DNA of 64,000 nt from Affinundibacterium flavidum (GCF_014284175.1 NZ_JACOGA010000004.1:248001-312000); one strand, 5' to 3'; positions 8,816-18,244 are shown, counted from the stretch's first letter. Numbers and translations: made by a program. Notes: a model not told the origin generated them from the letters alone.

Positions 8816-9273
8816 GAACCTTTCTTTTCGATTAATTTTCGTACTTGCGTGCTGGGATCATTCTCCATCAGTTTTCTCATTTGCTCTACGACACCAGACT
8901 CATTAATGCTGTGTATCGGTTCGACAACTAGGTCAGCATTGGTCTTGGAATTTTGCGCATATTCTTTGTATCCTTCAGGTACATGAGTTCTTTGGTTGTG
9001 CTCTGCGGAGAATGGCTCGCCCTCACTGGCTATCTCCCTATCAATCTCACTATCGACATCACTAAGAAGCAAATGAATCTTAAGGGCGGATAATAGCTGC
9101 ATCATTTGGTCAAAACTGACCAACCCTGGATTCGCTTCAATTTCGGCAATACGTGCTTGACTAACTCCAACGAGCGCGCCAAGCTGAGCTTGCGTCAGGC
9201 CACGTTTTTTCCGCAATGCGCGAAGATGTTGACGCAGTTGCGAGGTAAACTGAATGGAATAAGTATTAGTCAT
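8809..9273 (-). CDS. hipB: HipB-type HTH antitoxin/repressor
   Basis: This 154-residue protein has an N-terminal XRE helix-turn-helix (about 13-65; GLTQAQLGALVGVSQARIAEIE) and a long polar C-terminal extension of about 85 residues ending KLIEKKGSW. E. coli HipB has only 88 residues, so this is a long variant; the extension may be a second HipA-contacting region. It is expected to neutralise HipA and repress the operon through upstream operators. Confidence 0.9.
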   Translation of the reverse strand: MTNTYSIQFTSQLRQHLRALRKKRGLTQAQLGALVGVSQARIAEIEANPGLVSFDQMMQLLSALKIHLLLSDVDSEIDREIASEGEPFSAEHNQRTHVPEGYKEYAQNSKTNADLVVEPIHSINESGVVEQMRKLMENDPSTQVRKLIEKKGSW

Positions 9274-9582
9274 AAAAGTGAAATATAGGCTATGAGCTAT
9301 TTAGTGCAATAATCTATACCATACTACATCAAAAATTGACCGAAACAATGTATTTTTATAAGCTTAGGCAAGTAAATGGAAAATATATCTTAAAGCCTAT
9401 ATTTACCATTTATCTCCTTAAGCCTATAAAATATATTTTAAGCAACTGAACAAAGGCACGCGAAACAAAATGCATTCTTCATTTAATTAAACTCGCCATT
9501 AAATTTGTAATTCGGCTCACAACTAGATTCACAACTTAGCTCGCGTCCCCAGTATCACGATTTTCCTCACAACATTGACACT
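9274..9582. promoter_or_regulatory. AT-rich hipBA control region with AGCCTATA repeats
   Basis: The motif AGCCTATATTT occurs exactly at 9394-9404 and inverted at 9281-9291. A third copy, AGCCTATA, is at 9421-9428. The inverted copy lies just before the hipB start (9273). These are candidate HipB operators. The rest is AT-rich and also carries the leader of the divergent gene at 9583. Confidence 0.5.
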
Positions 9583-10914
9583 ATGCGTTTTCATTACCTT
9601 TTTCTCCTATTAGGTCTCACATTCAGTGTTGGATCGACATCCACAGCACAAACTACCGATAGCGCATCGACGCGCCTCGAACAAATCAAAACCCGCAACA
9701 CCTTGCGTGTAGGCACCACCGGCGATTACAAGCCTTTCAGTTATCGCGCCACTACAAATAGTCCTTATATCGGTTTCGATATCGAGATGGCACAAGCTTT
9801 GGCGAATACGCTAGGCGTGCAATTAGAATTGGTGCCGACTTCGTGGCCAACTTTGATGCAAGACTTGGCGTCGAATCGTTTTGATATCGCGATGAGCGGG
9901 ATCTCTATTTCTGCCGAACGTGAAAAAGTAGCGATGTTTTCTGATCCGTATTTGCGCGACGGTAAAACACCCATAGTCTTGTGTGCCAAGCGTGAACGCT
10001 TTCGGACTTTGCAGCAAATTGATCAGCCAGCCGTCAAAGTGATCGTTAATCCTGGCGGCACCAATGAACGCTTTGTGCGGGATCAATTGCGCCGAGCGCA
10101 GATTATTGTGTACCCAGATAACAATCACATTTTTGATCAACTAGCGGAAGGTCAGGCTGATGTGATGATCACGGATGCGGTCGAAGCACGTCTGCAACAA
10201 CAACTAAAACCTACGCTCTGCGCGATACATCCAGAGCAGCCTTTCAATCTTTCGCAAAAGGCCTATCTGCTACCGCAAGACGCGGCATGGAAAGCCACTA
10301 TCGATCATTGGTTACGCAGCTACGTTGCCGGGAGTGATGTTAAAGCCAATGCTGGTGCAGACAAATTGGCGCAGACGATGGAAAAGTGGCTACACCACCC
10401 GTGGCCGTCCAGCAGCGTTGATCGCATCGCATTTGAACCCTTGCGCGATTTACTGACACAGCGTTTGGCGTTGATGGAATCTGTCGCACGGCATAAATGG
10501 AATCAACAAAGTGCGATCGAAGATTTACCGCGCGAACAGAAAATCATCCTGTCATTGCAGCAGCAGGCGACGGCGCTAGGTATTCCGGCGGCATGGGCAG
10601 AACATTTCTTTCGGGCGCAGATCGAGGCTGCCAAACAATTGCAACGCGAATATTTCGTGCAATGGCAATCCCAACAACAAGGCCAGTTTGCTGATGTGCC
10701 CAATCTAGATACCGTGATACGCCCGCAATTGGATCAACTCACGACTCAGATCTTGCGACAATTGGCGATGAGTTGGCCTGCGCTGGCTGACAAAAATCAA
10801 CAGTCAAGAATTGCCAAGACCATGCAATCAGCTGCGTTGTATCAATTTAGCGAAAAAGCAGCGCAAATGGCAGTGCAAGCATTACTCGATGGCAGTACTT
10901 GGGCTCAACCTTAA
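9583..10914 (+). CDS. Periplasmic cyclohexadienyl dehydratase - chorismate mutase (AroQ gamma) fusion
   Basis: This 443-residue exported protein has a signal peptide (1-22). Residues 28-275 are a PheC-type cyclohexadienyl dehydratase of the solute-binding-protein fold (RVGTTGDYKPFSY, SGISISAERE, VIVNPGGTNERF, DVMITDAVE). Residues about 285-440 are a periplasmic AroQ-gamma chorismate mutase (LLTQRLALMESVARHKW, then IEAAKQLQREYF). Together they would convert chorismate through prephenate to phenylpyruvate in the periplasm. Such fusions are known but uncommon. The gene is divergent from hipBA and alone. Confidence 0.88.
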   Translation: MRFHYLFLLLGLTFSVGSTSTAQTTDSASTRLEQIKTRNTLRVGTTGDYKPFSYRATTNSPYIGFDIEMAQALANTLGVQLELVPTSWPTLMQDLASNRFDIAMSGISISAEREKVAMFSDPYLRDGKTPIVLCAKRERFRTLQQIDQPAVKVIVNPGGTNERFVRDQLRRAQIIVYPDNNHIFDQLAEGQADVMITDAVEARLQQQLKPTLCAIHPEQPFNLSQKAYLLPQDAAWKATIDHWLRSYVAGSDVKANAGADKLAQTMEKWLHHPWPSSSVDRIAFEPLRDLLTQRLALMESVARHKWNQQSAIEDLPREQKIILSLQQQATALGIPAAWAEHFFRAQIEAAKQLQREYFVQWQSQQQGQFADVPNLDTVIRPQLDQLTTQILRQLAMSWPALADKNQQSRIAKTMQSAALYQFSEKAAQMAVQALLDGSTWAQP

Positions 10915-10973
10915 GCAATGGACATTGCGCCTGAATTTGATCAACAAATTTGGTCAACAAATTCGCCAGCAAA

Positions 10974-11519
10974 TTAGCTGACAAGATCGAAGGTATAGCG
11001 TTTTCCGTCAAGCTCGAGCTGGTTCACTCTAGCAAGATTGGGGATCACTTGATCTGCGATAAATCCGGCCTTTTGCAACACACGTGACGAAGCCGGATTT
11101 CCATCAAGCACATACGCATGCAGGCGTTGCAAATGCCATTCAAATCGCGCACTCGCGATCAGGTGCAGTAATGCTGCCGAGGCAAAGCCTTTTCCCGGAT
11201 GTTGATACGCGATGCGATAACCAACTTCGGCACTGCCTTCATCTTGATTGATGTTTTTTAAATTCGCACGCCCCAGAATTTCGCTTTCAGCATTGACCAA
11301 CAAACACGGATGAAATTTGCCGGCAGCATAGTCCACTAGCAGTGCGGAAATATGCCGCTGCACACCTTCGAGGGAATAGAAAGCAGTCGGTCGTGCTTCA
11401 ATTTGTGTCTCAAACCAAGCGCGATTATTGAGTTCAAATTGCAGCAACGATGCTGCATCCTCGCGGCTAAGTAGACGAATGTGTAAAGACTTTGAAGCGT
11501 CAATAATTTTGTCTTCCAT
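10974..11519 (-). CDS. GNAT N-acetyltransferase, RimJ/RimL type
   Basis: This 181-residue acetyltransferase has the N-terminal RLLSREDAASLLQFELNN, the strand EVGYRIAYQHPGKGFASAAL with the acetyl-CoA loop, and the closing segment NPASSRVLQKAGF typical of ribosomal-protein-alanine acetyltransferase relatives. The substrate is unknown. I chose the ATG at 11519 because gggag lies 8 bp before it; a longer frame opens at 11552. It is followed by an AT-rich repeat of 'caacaaatt' units. Confidence 0.85.
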   Translation of the reverse strand: MEDKIIDASKSLHIRLLSREDAASLLQFELNNRAWFETQIEARPTAFYSLEGVQRHISALLVDYAAGKFHPCLLVNAESEILGRANLKNINQDEGSAEVGYRIAYQHPGKGFASAALLHLIASARFEWHLQRLHAYVLDGNPASSRVLQKAGFIADQVIPNLARVNQLELDGKRYTFDLVS

Positions 11520-11565
11520 AATTTTGGCTCCCGTAATTTCAGCGCTCATCATTTCTGCTCAAATA

Positions 11566-12459
11566 TCAGCGCTTCAGTTTAAAATCAAACGCCGCAATCA
11601 CCTTCAAAAATATCTGCAAAGCCGGATTCACATCGCCCTCGCGCCAGAGTGCTAACAGATCTGAAGTCGGTGGAATTTTGATGAAATGTACTTCATGCTT
11701 CATATGGTGAGAATAAGAAATCGGCATGATGGAAATGCCTAGTCCTTTCGCAACCAAGCCCAATAGTGTCACGCCAAAATCAGATTCAACGTGGATGATG
11801 GGATCAAATCCCGCCTCTTGGAAAATCGCCCTGAGCTGCGAAGCGTGTTCGCTTTTTCCAGTCAGCGCGGGGAGTACGAATTCTTCGTCCTTCAGCTTAT
11901 ATAAATCCTGCAATTTCAATTCACGTTTTCTGGCGAAGCGATGCTGCGCTGGCACGACTAGCGCAAAGTTTTCTGTCATCAAATGGCTGGAAATTAAATC
12001 CCTGGCTTTTGCAGTTTCACGATTAAAGGCGATATCAATACGATGCGATTGTAAGAAGGGTTCGACGTCAACAGCATCCACTTCTATCATTTGCGCCACG
12101 ATATGCGGATGTTGTTGATGCAAGGCGAGTAGCAAATCGGGCAGTACCGAAAAAGTAATCGAAGCTGGGTGTCCAATCCGTATCGCGCCGATTTCACCCG
12201 AAGCGATTAAGCTGGCGCGGCGCGTGACGCTTTCATAATCCGCCAGCAGTTTGGCGTATTGGTCACGTAAGAATTCACCGGCTGGGGTGAGTTTGACATT
12301 CCGCTTATCACGTTCAAATAGATCGAAACCGAGTTCATCTTCCATGCTCTTGATGTGTCGGCTGAGTGCAGATTGGGTGATGAAAACTTTTTCGGAGGTT
12401 TTCCAAAAATGCAGTTCATCGGCTAGCGCCAGAAAGTATTGAATTTGTTGGAGGTTCAT
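11566..12459 (-). CDS. LysR-family transcriptional regulator
   Basis: This 297-residue regulator has a winged HTH at 1-60 (QIQYFLALADELHFWKTSEKVFITQSALSRHIKSME is characteristic) and a periplasmic-binding-like effector domain from about 90 (GAIRIGHPASITFSVLPDLL). It is transcribed divergently from a small membrane protein gene and a tandem GNAT gene, which are its probable targets. The co-inducer is unknown. Confidence 0.93.
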   Translation of the reverse strand: MNLQQIQYFLALADELHFWKTSEKVFITQSALSRHIKSMEDELGFDLFERDKRNVKLTPAGEFLRDQYAKLLADYESVTRRASLIASGEIGAIRIGHPASITFSVLPDLLLALHQQHPHIVAQMIEVDAVDVEPFLQSHRIDIAFNRETAKARDLISSHLMTENFALVVPAQHRFARKRELKLQDLYKLKDEEFVLPALTGKSEHASQLRAIFQEAGFDPIIHVESDFGVTLLGLVAKGLGISIMPISYSHHMKHEVHFIKIPPTSDLLALWREGDVNPALQIFLKVIAAFDFKLKR

Positions 12460-12608
12460 CGCTACACTACCTTCTCAAGTTGACACATTAACTCATATTT
12501 CGCATTAATTGACTCGAATTTAGCATTTTTACGCATTAAACAGAAGCGTAAATTACGTCTCTGGTGGGCACAATCCCCCCACAGCAGAAGACATTTAAAG
12601 GAATCAGT
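12460..12608. promoter_or_regulatory. Divergent control region with a LysR-type box
   Basis: An interrupted palindrome, ATTAA (12487-12491) - 13 bp - TTAAT (12505-12509), fits the T-N11-A style of LysR sites. TTGACA (12480-12485) with ATTAAT 18 bp further on (12504-12509) could be the rightward promoter overlapping that box. Confidence 0.45.
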
Positions 12609-12863
12609 ATGGAAATACGTCAAATGAAACAAGATAAGTACTTGGATAGCTTAGGCTGGGGCGGTGGGATTGTGTGCTTGATAGCTTATGGCTTGAATAC
12701 GCAACAGATTTTGGCGAGTACCTCGCTTGCATTTTTGACGATGAACATATTTGGTTGTTGCTGCCTGATTTACTACACATACAAAAAGCAAGCGTTCGCA
12801 AATACTTTTCTGAACGGCGTCTATTTGTTCATGACTGTGCTGGCACTCGTAGAGAAATTTTAA
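12609..12863 (+). CDS. Small integral membrane protein
   Basis: This 84-residue protein has about three hydrophobic segments (GGGIVCLIAYGL, LAFLTMNIFGCCCLIYYTY, NGVYLFMTVLALV). It resembles the CBU_0592-like small membrane domain, but weakly. The ATG at 12609 follows aaagga at good spacing; an upstream in-frame start at 12564 is less likely. It is followed 15 bp later by the tandem GNAT gene, so the two are probably one transcript under the LysR regulator. Confidence 0.7.
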   Translation: MEIRQMKQDKYLDSLGWGGGIVCLIAYGLNTQQILASTSLAFLTMNIFGCCCLIYYTYKKQAFANTFLNGVYLFMTVLALVEKF

Positions 12864-12878
12864 GTTGGAGATCAAGAG

Positions 12879-13883
12879 ATGATTACTTTAAAACGTACCG
12901 ATTCAAACAATGCCGATTTTCAAGGACTTGTGGTGGAACTCGATCGTTATCTTGCCATCACGGATGGCGATGAGCACGCGTTTTACGCGCAATACAATAA
13001 ATCCGACGGTTTGAAATACGTCATCGTGGCTTACGATGGCGATAAGCCAGTTGCTTGCGGTGCGATCAAAAATTATGCAGACGATGTGATGGAAGTAAAA
13101 CGTATGTACGTCGCCCCAAGTGCACGCGGTAAAGGTGTTGCCTCATCTGTATTGAAAGAATTGGAAAGCTGGACTGTGCAGTTATCACGCAAGAAAATTT
13201 TGTTGGAAACTGGCGTGAAGCAATTGGAGGCGATACGCCTGTACCAAAGAAGCGGCTACCAAATTATTCCTAACTATGGACAATATCAAGGCGTAAAAAA
13301 CAGCGTTTGTTTTGAGAAAACATTGGAAGTGCTAACGCAAGATAAGCGCGCTGAAATCAATATTCGTTACGCTAACGCGGATGATGCTGAGGTGCTCACT
13401 GCACTCGGCAAAGAAACTTTTCACGATGCGTTTTCTGTGTATCCACAAATGCCGCCTGCCGACCTTGCCAGCTATTTGATAGCAGAATTTACCGTCGCCA
13501 ATCTCAAAAAGCAATTAGCAGATGAGAAGGCTTTCTTTCTGTTAGCGGAACATGCTGGTGAGGCAGTTGGCTATGCAAAGATGGAAGTCCATCAAGGCAT
13601 GCCCGGCGTACAACTGAATAATCCTATCAAACTCAGGCGACTGTATTGTAAGCAGCGTTTTCTAGGATTGGGCGTCGGCGCCAGTTTGATGGAGCGATGT
13701 GTATTAGAGGCGGCAAACAGAAAGCACGATGGCATTTATCTCACGGTCTGGGAGCATAATCATCAAGCTCAGGGCTTCTATAAAAAATGGTCGTATGAGC
13801 CGTGCGCCATGATTGACATCATTTTGGGACAAGCGCCGTTGCGCGATGTGGTCATGCAGAAACGCATTACGTCTGTTTGTTAA
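12879..13883 (+). CDS. Tandem GNAT-domain acetyltransferase
   Basis: This 334-residue protein carries two GNAT domains. The first (1-155) has MEVKRMYVAPSARGKGVASSVL as its acetyl-CoA loop and IRLYQRSGYQ as the closing strand. The second (about 162-334) has KLRRLYCKQRFLGLGVGASLM and AQGFYKKWSYEP. Two-domain GNATs are often produced by fusion; the substrates are unknown. The gene sits after the small membrane protein and is divergent from a LysR regulator. Confidence 0.87.
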   Translation: MITLKRTDSNNADFQGLVVELDRYLAITDGDEHAFYAQYNKSDGLKYVIVAYDGDKPVACGAIKNYADDVMEVKRMYVAPSARGKGVASSVLKELESWTVQLSRKKILLETGVKQLEAIRLYQRSGYQIIPNYGQYQGVKNSVCFEKTLEVLTQDKRAEINIRYANADDAEVLTALGKETFHDAFSVYPQMPPADLASYLIAEFTVANLKKQLADEKAFFLLAEHAGEAVGYAKMEVHQGMPGVQLNNPIKLRRLYCKQRFLGLGVGASLMERCVLEAANRKHDGIYLTVWEHNHQAQGFYKKWSYEPCAMIDIILGQAPLRDVVMQKRITSVC

Positions 13884-13965
13884 CGTCAGCTTCTTTTCGC
13901 ATCACCTTCTCGCTGACATCGCAATCGATTAAAATCTATTGCGAAGATATTGAGAGGAAATCAAC

Positions 13966-14536
13966 ATGGACATGAAACGCATCAATGCTGGCAAGCTACG
14001 CGCCATTGGCTATGACACGCGTGAACGAATGCTGCGCGTGGAGTTAGGGCGTGTTGACATAATATTTGGGTATGCGAATGAGTCGAAATGGGCACAGGGC
14101 TAGGCGTCAAGGCGCGCCGCAGTGCGAGCACTGCAAGCGACTTGCAACGACGTCATGTGCCCATTTCGGCCATTCCCGAAGGGTTCCTGGTAAAACGCAC
14201 GATGGACAGCGTTGCATCTCTTGCTGGGGCGGCCAGCCGCAGCGGCGAGATGCGCCTTGCCATCCTGCGTTTTACCAGGAACGCATTACCCAAATATTAT
14301 GTCAACACGCCCTAAATGACGGCACGGCGATTGATTACGCTGGCGTAGGGCAAGAAGTCTGGCGACGTTTATCGACCGCGTCATCAAGCGCGGCCTGGAG
14401 TTTTTATCGCGATAATATTGAAGAAGAATTTCATGGTACACGTGGTCGGGCATCTGCATCGCCAACTTCTACTGCCAATCGTAGCGCTTTAGATGCCTTG
14501 TTTCAAACGCCTAGCGCTCATGACGATGAGGCTTGA
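13966..14536 (+). pseudogene. KTSC-domain protein gene interrupted by a MITE
   Basis: The first part (13966-14046) reads MDMKRINAGKLRAIGYDTRE and continues to VEL, a KTSC-domain N-terminus, with gagagg before the ATG. The second part (14315-14536) reads NDGTAIDYAGVGQEVWRRL, continuing to FYRDNIEEEF, the remainder of the domain. Removing 14047-14314 (the element plus one TA) joins GAG-TTA-AAT-GAC in frame and yields a 100-residue protein. The inserted 268 bp are not a multiple of three, so the gene is broken. An internal ATG inside the element could start translation of the C-terminal part, but this is unlikely to be functional. Confidence 0.85.
14045..14314. mobile_element. MITE copy B inside the KTSC gene
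   Basis: A 266-bp element (14047-14312) is bounded by perfect inverted repeats of about 27 bp beginning GGGCGTGTTGACATAATATT and flanked by a duplicated TA (14045-14046 and 14313-14314). It encodes no transposase. TA duplication suggests mobilisation by an IS630/Tc1-mariner-type transposase encoded elsewhere. Its interior is similar, in opposite orientation, to the element at 28866-29208. A small hairpin GCAGTG-CGAG-CACTGC lies at 14119-14134. Confidence 0.85.
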
Positions 14537-14555
14537 CCGCCTATGCTTCACAGAT

Positions 14556-16487
14556 TTATTTCAATTTAAAAACCGCAATTAATTCCGTCAAGGTATCGGC
14601 TTGTTGATTCAGACTTTCAGCGGCAGCAGCGGCTTGTTCGACTAAGGCCGCATTTTGTTGCGTCATATCGTCCATGTGAGAAATCGCTTGATTGATTTGT
14701 TCTATGCCCGAGCTTTGCTCGCGTGATGAGTGCACCATTGCCGACATAATCGAAGTCGTGTTTTTAACGCTGGTAACAATTTCTTCCATCGATTTGCCCG
14801 CTTGCCCTGCGAGATTATTCCCAATATTCACTTTCTCTACGCTAGCATCGATCAAACTCTTAATTTCTTTTGCAGCACTGGCGCTGCGCTGCGCAAGACT
14901 TCTGACCTCAGAAGCGACTACCGCAAAACCACGCCCTTGCTCACCCGCACGCGCAGCTTCCACCGCGGCGTTCAACGCCAAAATATTAGTTTGAAAAGCA
15001 ATCCCATCAATAACGCCGATGATGTCGACAATCTTCAGCGAGCGGTCATTGATATCTCGCATCGTATGCACAACCTCTGCCACCACTTTGCCGCCTTTGA
15101 TAGCAACATCGGAGGCGTTATTCACCATGCTATTTGCTTCAATCGCGTTATCGTTGCCGACTTTCACGGTTGAGGCGACTTCTTCCATTGAGGCTGCGGT
15201 TTGCTCCAGGCTCGAGGCTTGTGATTCAGTCCGGCTTGATAGGTCTGCATTGCCGCTAGCGATATCATTGATCGCCATACACATATTGCGGATGCAGTCG
15301 CGAATATTGCTGACGATGATGAATAAGCTGTCGTTCATTTCTTTAAGTGCACGCATCAATTGCGCTGATTCGCTACGACCATCAACATCAAAATTGGCAG
15401 TCAAATCACCTGCTGCTACTCGTTGAGCGATATTGACTGCATTGGCGAGAGGTACGGTCACAGAACGTGCGATCAAATAAGCAATCAAGCCGGCACACAG
15501 CACCAAAACCGACATCATGACGATCATCATCCAGAGTTTGAAGTGCAGATCATCAACTCTATTGGCGAGGATTAAATCGATTTCTTTGCTTGCTTCTTCA
15601 TTGACTTTGAATTGCGCGTCTATCGCCTGCGTCGTCAATTTCACATACTCAACAGAGGAGTAACTCAGCGTTTCCGCCTTAATAATATTGGTGTCCGCAA
15701 TCAACATGACATTGCTAGTTAGCTCAAATGCTGCCCTTAAACTTTCATTGAGTTTTTCTTTAATCATGGGATTTGCATTTGCCGCTTTATTAAATGCACT
15801 ATTGGTCTGTTGTAGGCGGTCATTGACACGACCTGCAATACTTGCCAATGCCGAACGATCGTCCGGAGTAGCTTCTTTTTTGGCCAAAAGACCCGCACCT
15901 TTGGCGCGAAGTTTTCCAGTTTCTTCTGTCAAATAGGGTAGTTGATAATACATCGATTGAATTAATTGATAGCTATCGGCATCTGGATCCAGACAAAGAC
16001 CATAGTAGTCAGCAATGAGCGTGTTGACGACTAATAATTTGATGACGAGTTCGGTATGCGCGGTGTAACTTTGCGGTACGCTAAATGTGCCATTGCTGAC
16101 ACCGGTGCGGATAGCCTCCCAGTCTTGGCGTGACTTTTGCCAAGCCTCATCGATTGCTTTGTCATTGATGCTTTTGACGATGGCATCCAGTTTGACATAG
16201 GCTTGATCAGCATCTCGTTGCTTGGCTTCTCGATTTTCTTTAGCGCTTGCAATACCACCCAATACGAGCGCAGAAAGTCCTCGGTGTTGCTGGCTGAGTT
16301 GTATGGTTTTAAGGCTGGCAGCGGCTGGCAGCATGCCCTGTTTTTCGAGCTTGGCGGCCGCCAGGCTGGTTTCTGATAATTGCAAATACAATATGGTAGG
16401 TGTCGCTATCAACAAGAGGGCGACAATGCCAAGAATGAGGAGCTTCTCCCATAGCAGAAGTCGCTCTAACAAAGACTTGACCCGCAT
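14556..16487 (-). CDS. Methyl-accepting chemotaxis protein
   Basis: This 643-residue chemoreceptor has TM1 at about 15-36, a large periplasmic sensor region (about 37-320) rich in helix, TM2 at about 322-345, a HAMP linker and a signalling domain with the conserved hairpin tip [34 protein letters not shown]. The sensor region includes [16 protein letters not shown], reminiscent of NIT-type nitrate/nitrite-sensing domains, but the ligand is not certain. It lacks a C-terminal CheR-tether pentapeptide. It is convergent with the broken KTSC gene. Confidence 0.94.
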   Translation of the reverse strand: MRVKSLLERLLLWEKLLILGIVALLLIATPTILYLQLSETSLAAAKLEKQGMLPAAASLKTIQLSQQHRGLSALVLGGIASAKENREAKQRDADQAYVKLDAIVKSINDKAIDEAWQKSRQDWEAIRTGVSNGTFSVPQSYTAHTELVIKLLVVNTLIADYYGLCLDPDADSYQLIQSMYYQLPYLTEETGKLRAKGAGLLAKKEATPDDRSALASIAGRVNDRLQQTNSAFNKAANANPMIKEKLNESLRAAFELTSNVMLIADTNIIKAETLSYSSVEYVKLTTQAIDAQFKVNEEASKEIDLILANRVDDLHFKLWMMIVMMSVLVLCAGLIAYLIARSVTVPLANAVNIAQRVAAGDLTANFDVDGRSESAQLMRALKEMNDSLFIIVSNIRDCIRNMCMAINDIASGNADLSSRTESQASSLEQTAASMEEVASTVKVGNDNAIEANSMVNNASDVAIKGGKVVAEVVHTMRDINDRSLKIVDIIGVIDGIAFQTNILALNAAVEAARAGEQGRGFAVVASEVRSLAQRSASAAKEIKSLIDASVEKVNIGNNLAGQAGKSMEEIVTSVKNTTSIMSAMVHSSREQSSGIEQINQAISHMDDMTQQNAALVEQAAAAAESLNQQADTLTELIAVFKLK

Positions 16488-16825
16488 AATATTCTTTCGT
16501 GGTCACGTGTTTATTCAATGTGTCTATTCAATATAGACCACCACAGAAAAATCACCAGATACAAGCAAAAAAATCCAAAAAATTGTATAGATTGAAAAGA
16601 CAATAATAAAAAATTGACTGATTCACCCCTTTACGCATTTCCTTCTTGAATTTTGTGTTTGTATCGTCCATATTGTGATGAAGCAACTTACTTTCTCATT
16701 CCTCGTTTGCTTACCTTGATTCTATTGCCACGTCGCGCAATTCCAGTTGTCACTAGCATTGCTCTATCTGATCGCCTTTTGTACTCAGTCTGATTTTTTC
16801 ATTCACTATTCGAAAGGGTATTTTT
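16488..16825. other. Intergenic region between divergent MCP and exbD-like genes
   Basis: The region is AT-rich. TATTCAAT is repeated at 16512-16519 and 16525-16532, and the second copy lies inside the palindrome GTCTAT-TCAAT-ATAGAC (16522-16538), a possible operator for the chemoreceptor gene. I found no convincing flagellar-type promoter. Confidence 0.4.
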
Positions 16826-17269
16826 ATGGAACTTAGTAAATCTCCCGCCAACACAGGCACCACGACCGAAGACGATAAATCAGTTCCCATGTTGGAAATG
16901 AATATGACACCAATGATAGACGTCATGCTGGTCTTGATCATTATGTTTATCACGACTTTGCCGCTGTCCCAAAATGCCGTGAATATGGCGATGCCCGCCG
17001 CTTGCAAAGGGAATTGCCCTCAAGCTGATGTGGTGCGCGTTGATGTAGATTTTGATGGCACCTTGAGCTGGAATGGCGTAGTGCTGGATAAATCGCAATT
17101 GGACGCCAACTTTACCAGTTTGGCAGAGATGCGCAAACAACCCGAGGTGCAATTACTCGCGCACAGATTAGCGGCGTATAAAAATGTGGCGGCGGTTTTG
17201 GCGTCTGCCCAGAGTCGCGGAGTGAAATCTTTAGGCATTATTGGCAATGAACAATTCATGCCGAAATAG
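16826..17269 (+). CDS. ExbD/TolR-family biopolymer transport protein
   Basis: This 147-residue protein has one membrane helix (about 27-47) containing Asp32 in NMTPMIDVMLVLIIMF, the proton-relay Asp of ExbD/TolR, and a periplasmic domain to the C-terminus. It normally works with ExbB/TolQ to energise TonB or TolA. No exbB or tonB is adjacent, so it is a stand-alone copy. An aaggg site precedes the ATG. Two extra Cys (AACKGNCPQ) in the periplasmic part are unusual. Confidence 0.88.
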   Translation: MELSKSPANTGTTTEDDKSVPMLEMNMTPMIDVMLVLIIMFITTLPLSQNAVNMAMPAACKGNCPQADVVRVDVDFDGTLSWNGVVLDKSQLDANFTSLAEMRKQPEVQLLAHRLAAYKNVAAVLASAQSRGVKSLGIIGNEQFMPK

Positions 17270-17308
17270 TCGGCATCTAAAGTTTACTGATGCTACCAGT
17301 GCGTCGAC

Positions 17309-17366
17309 GCTGCGCTTATTTACGTTTAGTTGCATTTGACTTATGCGAGTCAGCGCAGCTTTTTTA
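17309..17366 (+). terminator. Possible Rho-independent terminator after the exbD-like gene
   Basis: GCTGCGCT (17309-17316) pairs with AGCGCAGC (17352-17359), followed by a T-run. The loop is long (35 nt), so confidence is moderate. Confidence 0.45.
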
Positions 17367-17519
17367 TTACCCCTTGATACGACAATTCGATACGGCAATT
17401 CTTATCGATGCCGCACAAATTGATCGCCCGACGATGCACTATCAAAACTTTTGTTACACTAAGCCCGCTGCGCATCTTTGTACGCCATCAGGCGTTAACT
17501 CTTTTTGTAGGAATTGACT

Positions 17520-18140
17520 ATGCCAAAACTTAAGATCACCTATTTTGATAACCACGGTGGCCGTGCTGAACCAGTTCGTCTGGCCTTAGCAATAGGTAAT
17601 ATCGCTTTCGAAGATCATCGTTTTTCATTTCCAGAATTTGCTGAAGTTCGTAAGAGCACACCATTTGGTCAAGTACCTACATTAGAAGTAGACGGTGTGC
17701 AGGTAACACAATGTGATTCTATGTTGCGCTATGCAGGTAAGCTGGCTGGTTTATATCCTACAGATGCCTATCAAGCTTTGTTATGTGATGAAGTAATGTA
17801 TGTGGTGGAAGAAGCTGGCGTAAAGATGGGGCCTACGTATCGCATGACAGGTGAAGAGCAAAAAGCTGCGCGCTTAGCTTTGGTGAATGGTTCTATCCCG
17901 GTTTTTCTGCGTTGGTTAGAGAAGCAATTATTGGCACACGGCGGCGAATATTTTGCAGACAATCGCCTCACCGTCGCTGATCTCAAAGTCTTTATCGAAA
18001 TCCGTACCTTGAATTCTGGTCGCCTTGATCATGTGCCGACTGACTTGGTCGAGCAAGTCGCTCCTGCACTCAACGCACACGCTAAACGTATCGCGGAGCA
18101 TCCAGCCGTCGTTGCCTATTATGCTAGCTTCGCCAAGTAA
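17520..18140 (+). CDS. Glutathione S-transferase family protein
   Basis: This 206-residue protein has an N-terminal thioredoxin-fold domain (PKLKITYFDNHGGRAEPVRLALA; Tyr8 is a candidate glutathione-activating residue; VPTLEVDGVQVTQCDSMLRY binds glutathione) and an all-helical C-terminal domain (from about 85). The pattern is closest to sigma-class/prostaglandin D synthase-like GSTs. ATG 17520 fits the gtagga ribosome site better than TTG 17514. It is monocistronic, with a terminator downstream. Confidence 0.9.
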   Translation: MPKLKITYFDNHGGRAEPVRLALAIGNIAFEDHRFSFPEFAEVRKSTPFGQVPTLEVDGVQVTQCDSMLRYAGKLAGLYPTDAYQALLCDEVMYVVEEAGVKMGPTYRMTGEEQKAARLALVNGSIPVFLRWLEKQLLAHGGEYFADNRLTVADLKVFIEIRTLNSGRLDHVPTDLVEQVAPALNAHAKRIAEHPAVVAYYASFAK

Positions 18141-18188
18141 ATTTGATTTGTGCGCATTGGCAAGCTGATGCTCGAAAATTGAAAATTA

Positions 18189-18223
18189 CAAAAAACCCGG
18201 AGGTAGTCATCTCCGGTTTTTTT
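18189..18223. terminator. Rho-independent terminator between convergent genes
   Basis: AACCCGGAG pairs with CTCCGGTT around an 8-nt loop, with an A-run before and a T-run after. It can serve both the glutathione S-transferase gene and the opposing sensor kinase gene. Confidence 0.8.
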
Positions 18224-18244
18224 CAACCGTAAGTTCGAGCAGAT

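Noticed and set aside
14066..14536. A 156-residue ORF spanning the MITE and the KTSC C-terminus
   Set aside because: Its N-terminal half is transposon sequence and only the C-terminal 73 residues are KTSC. It arises by chance from the insertion.
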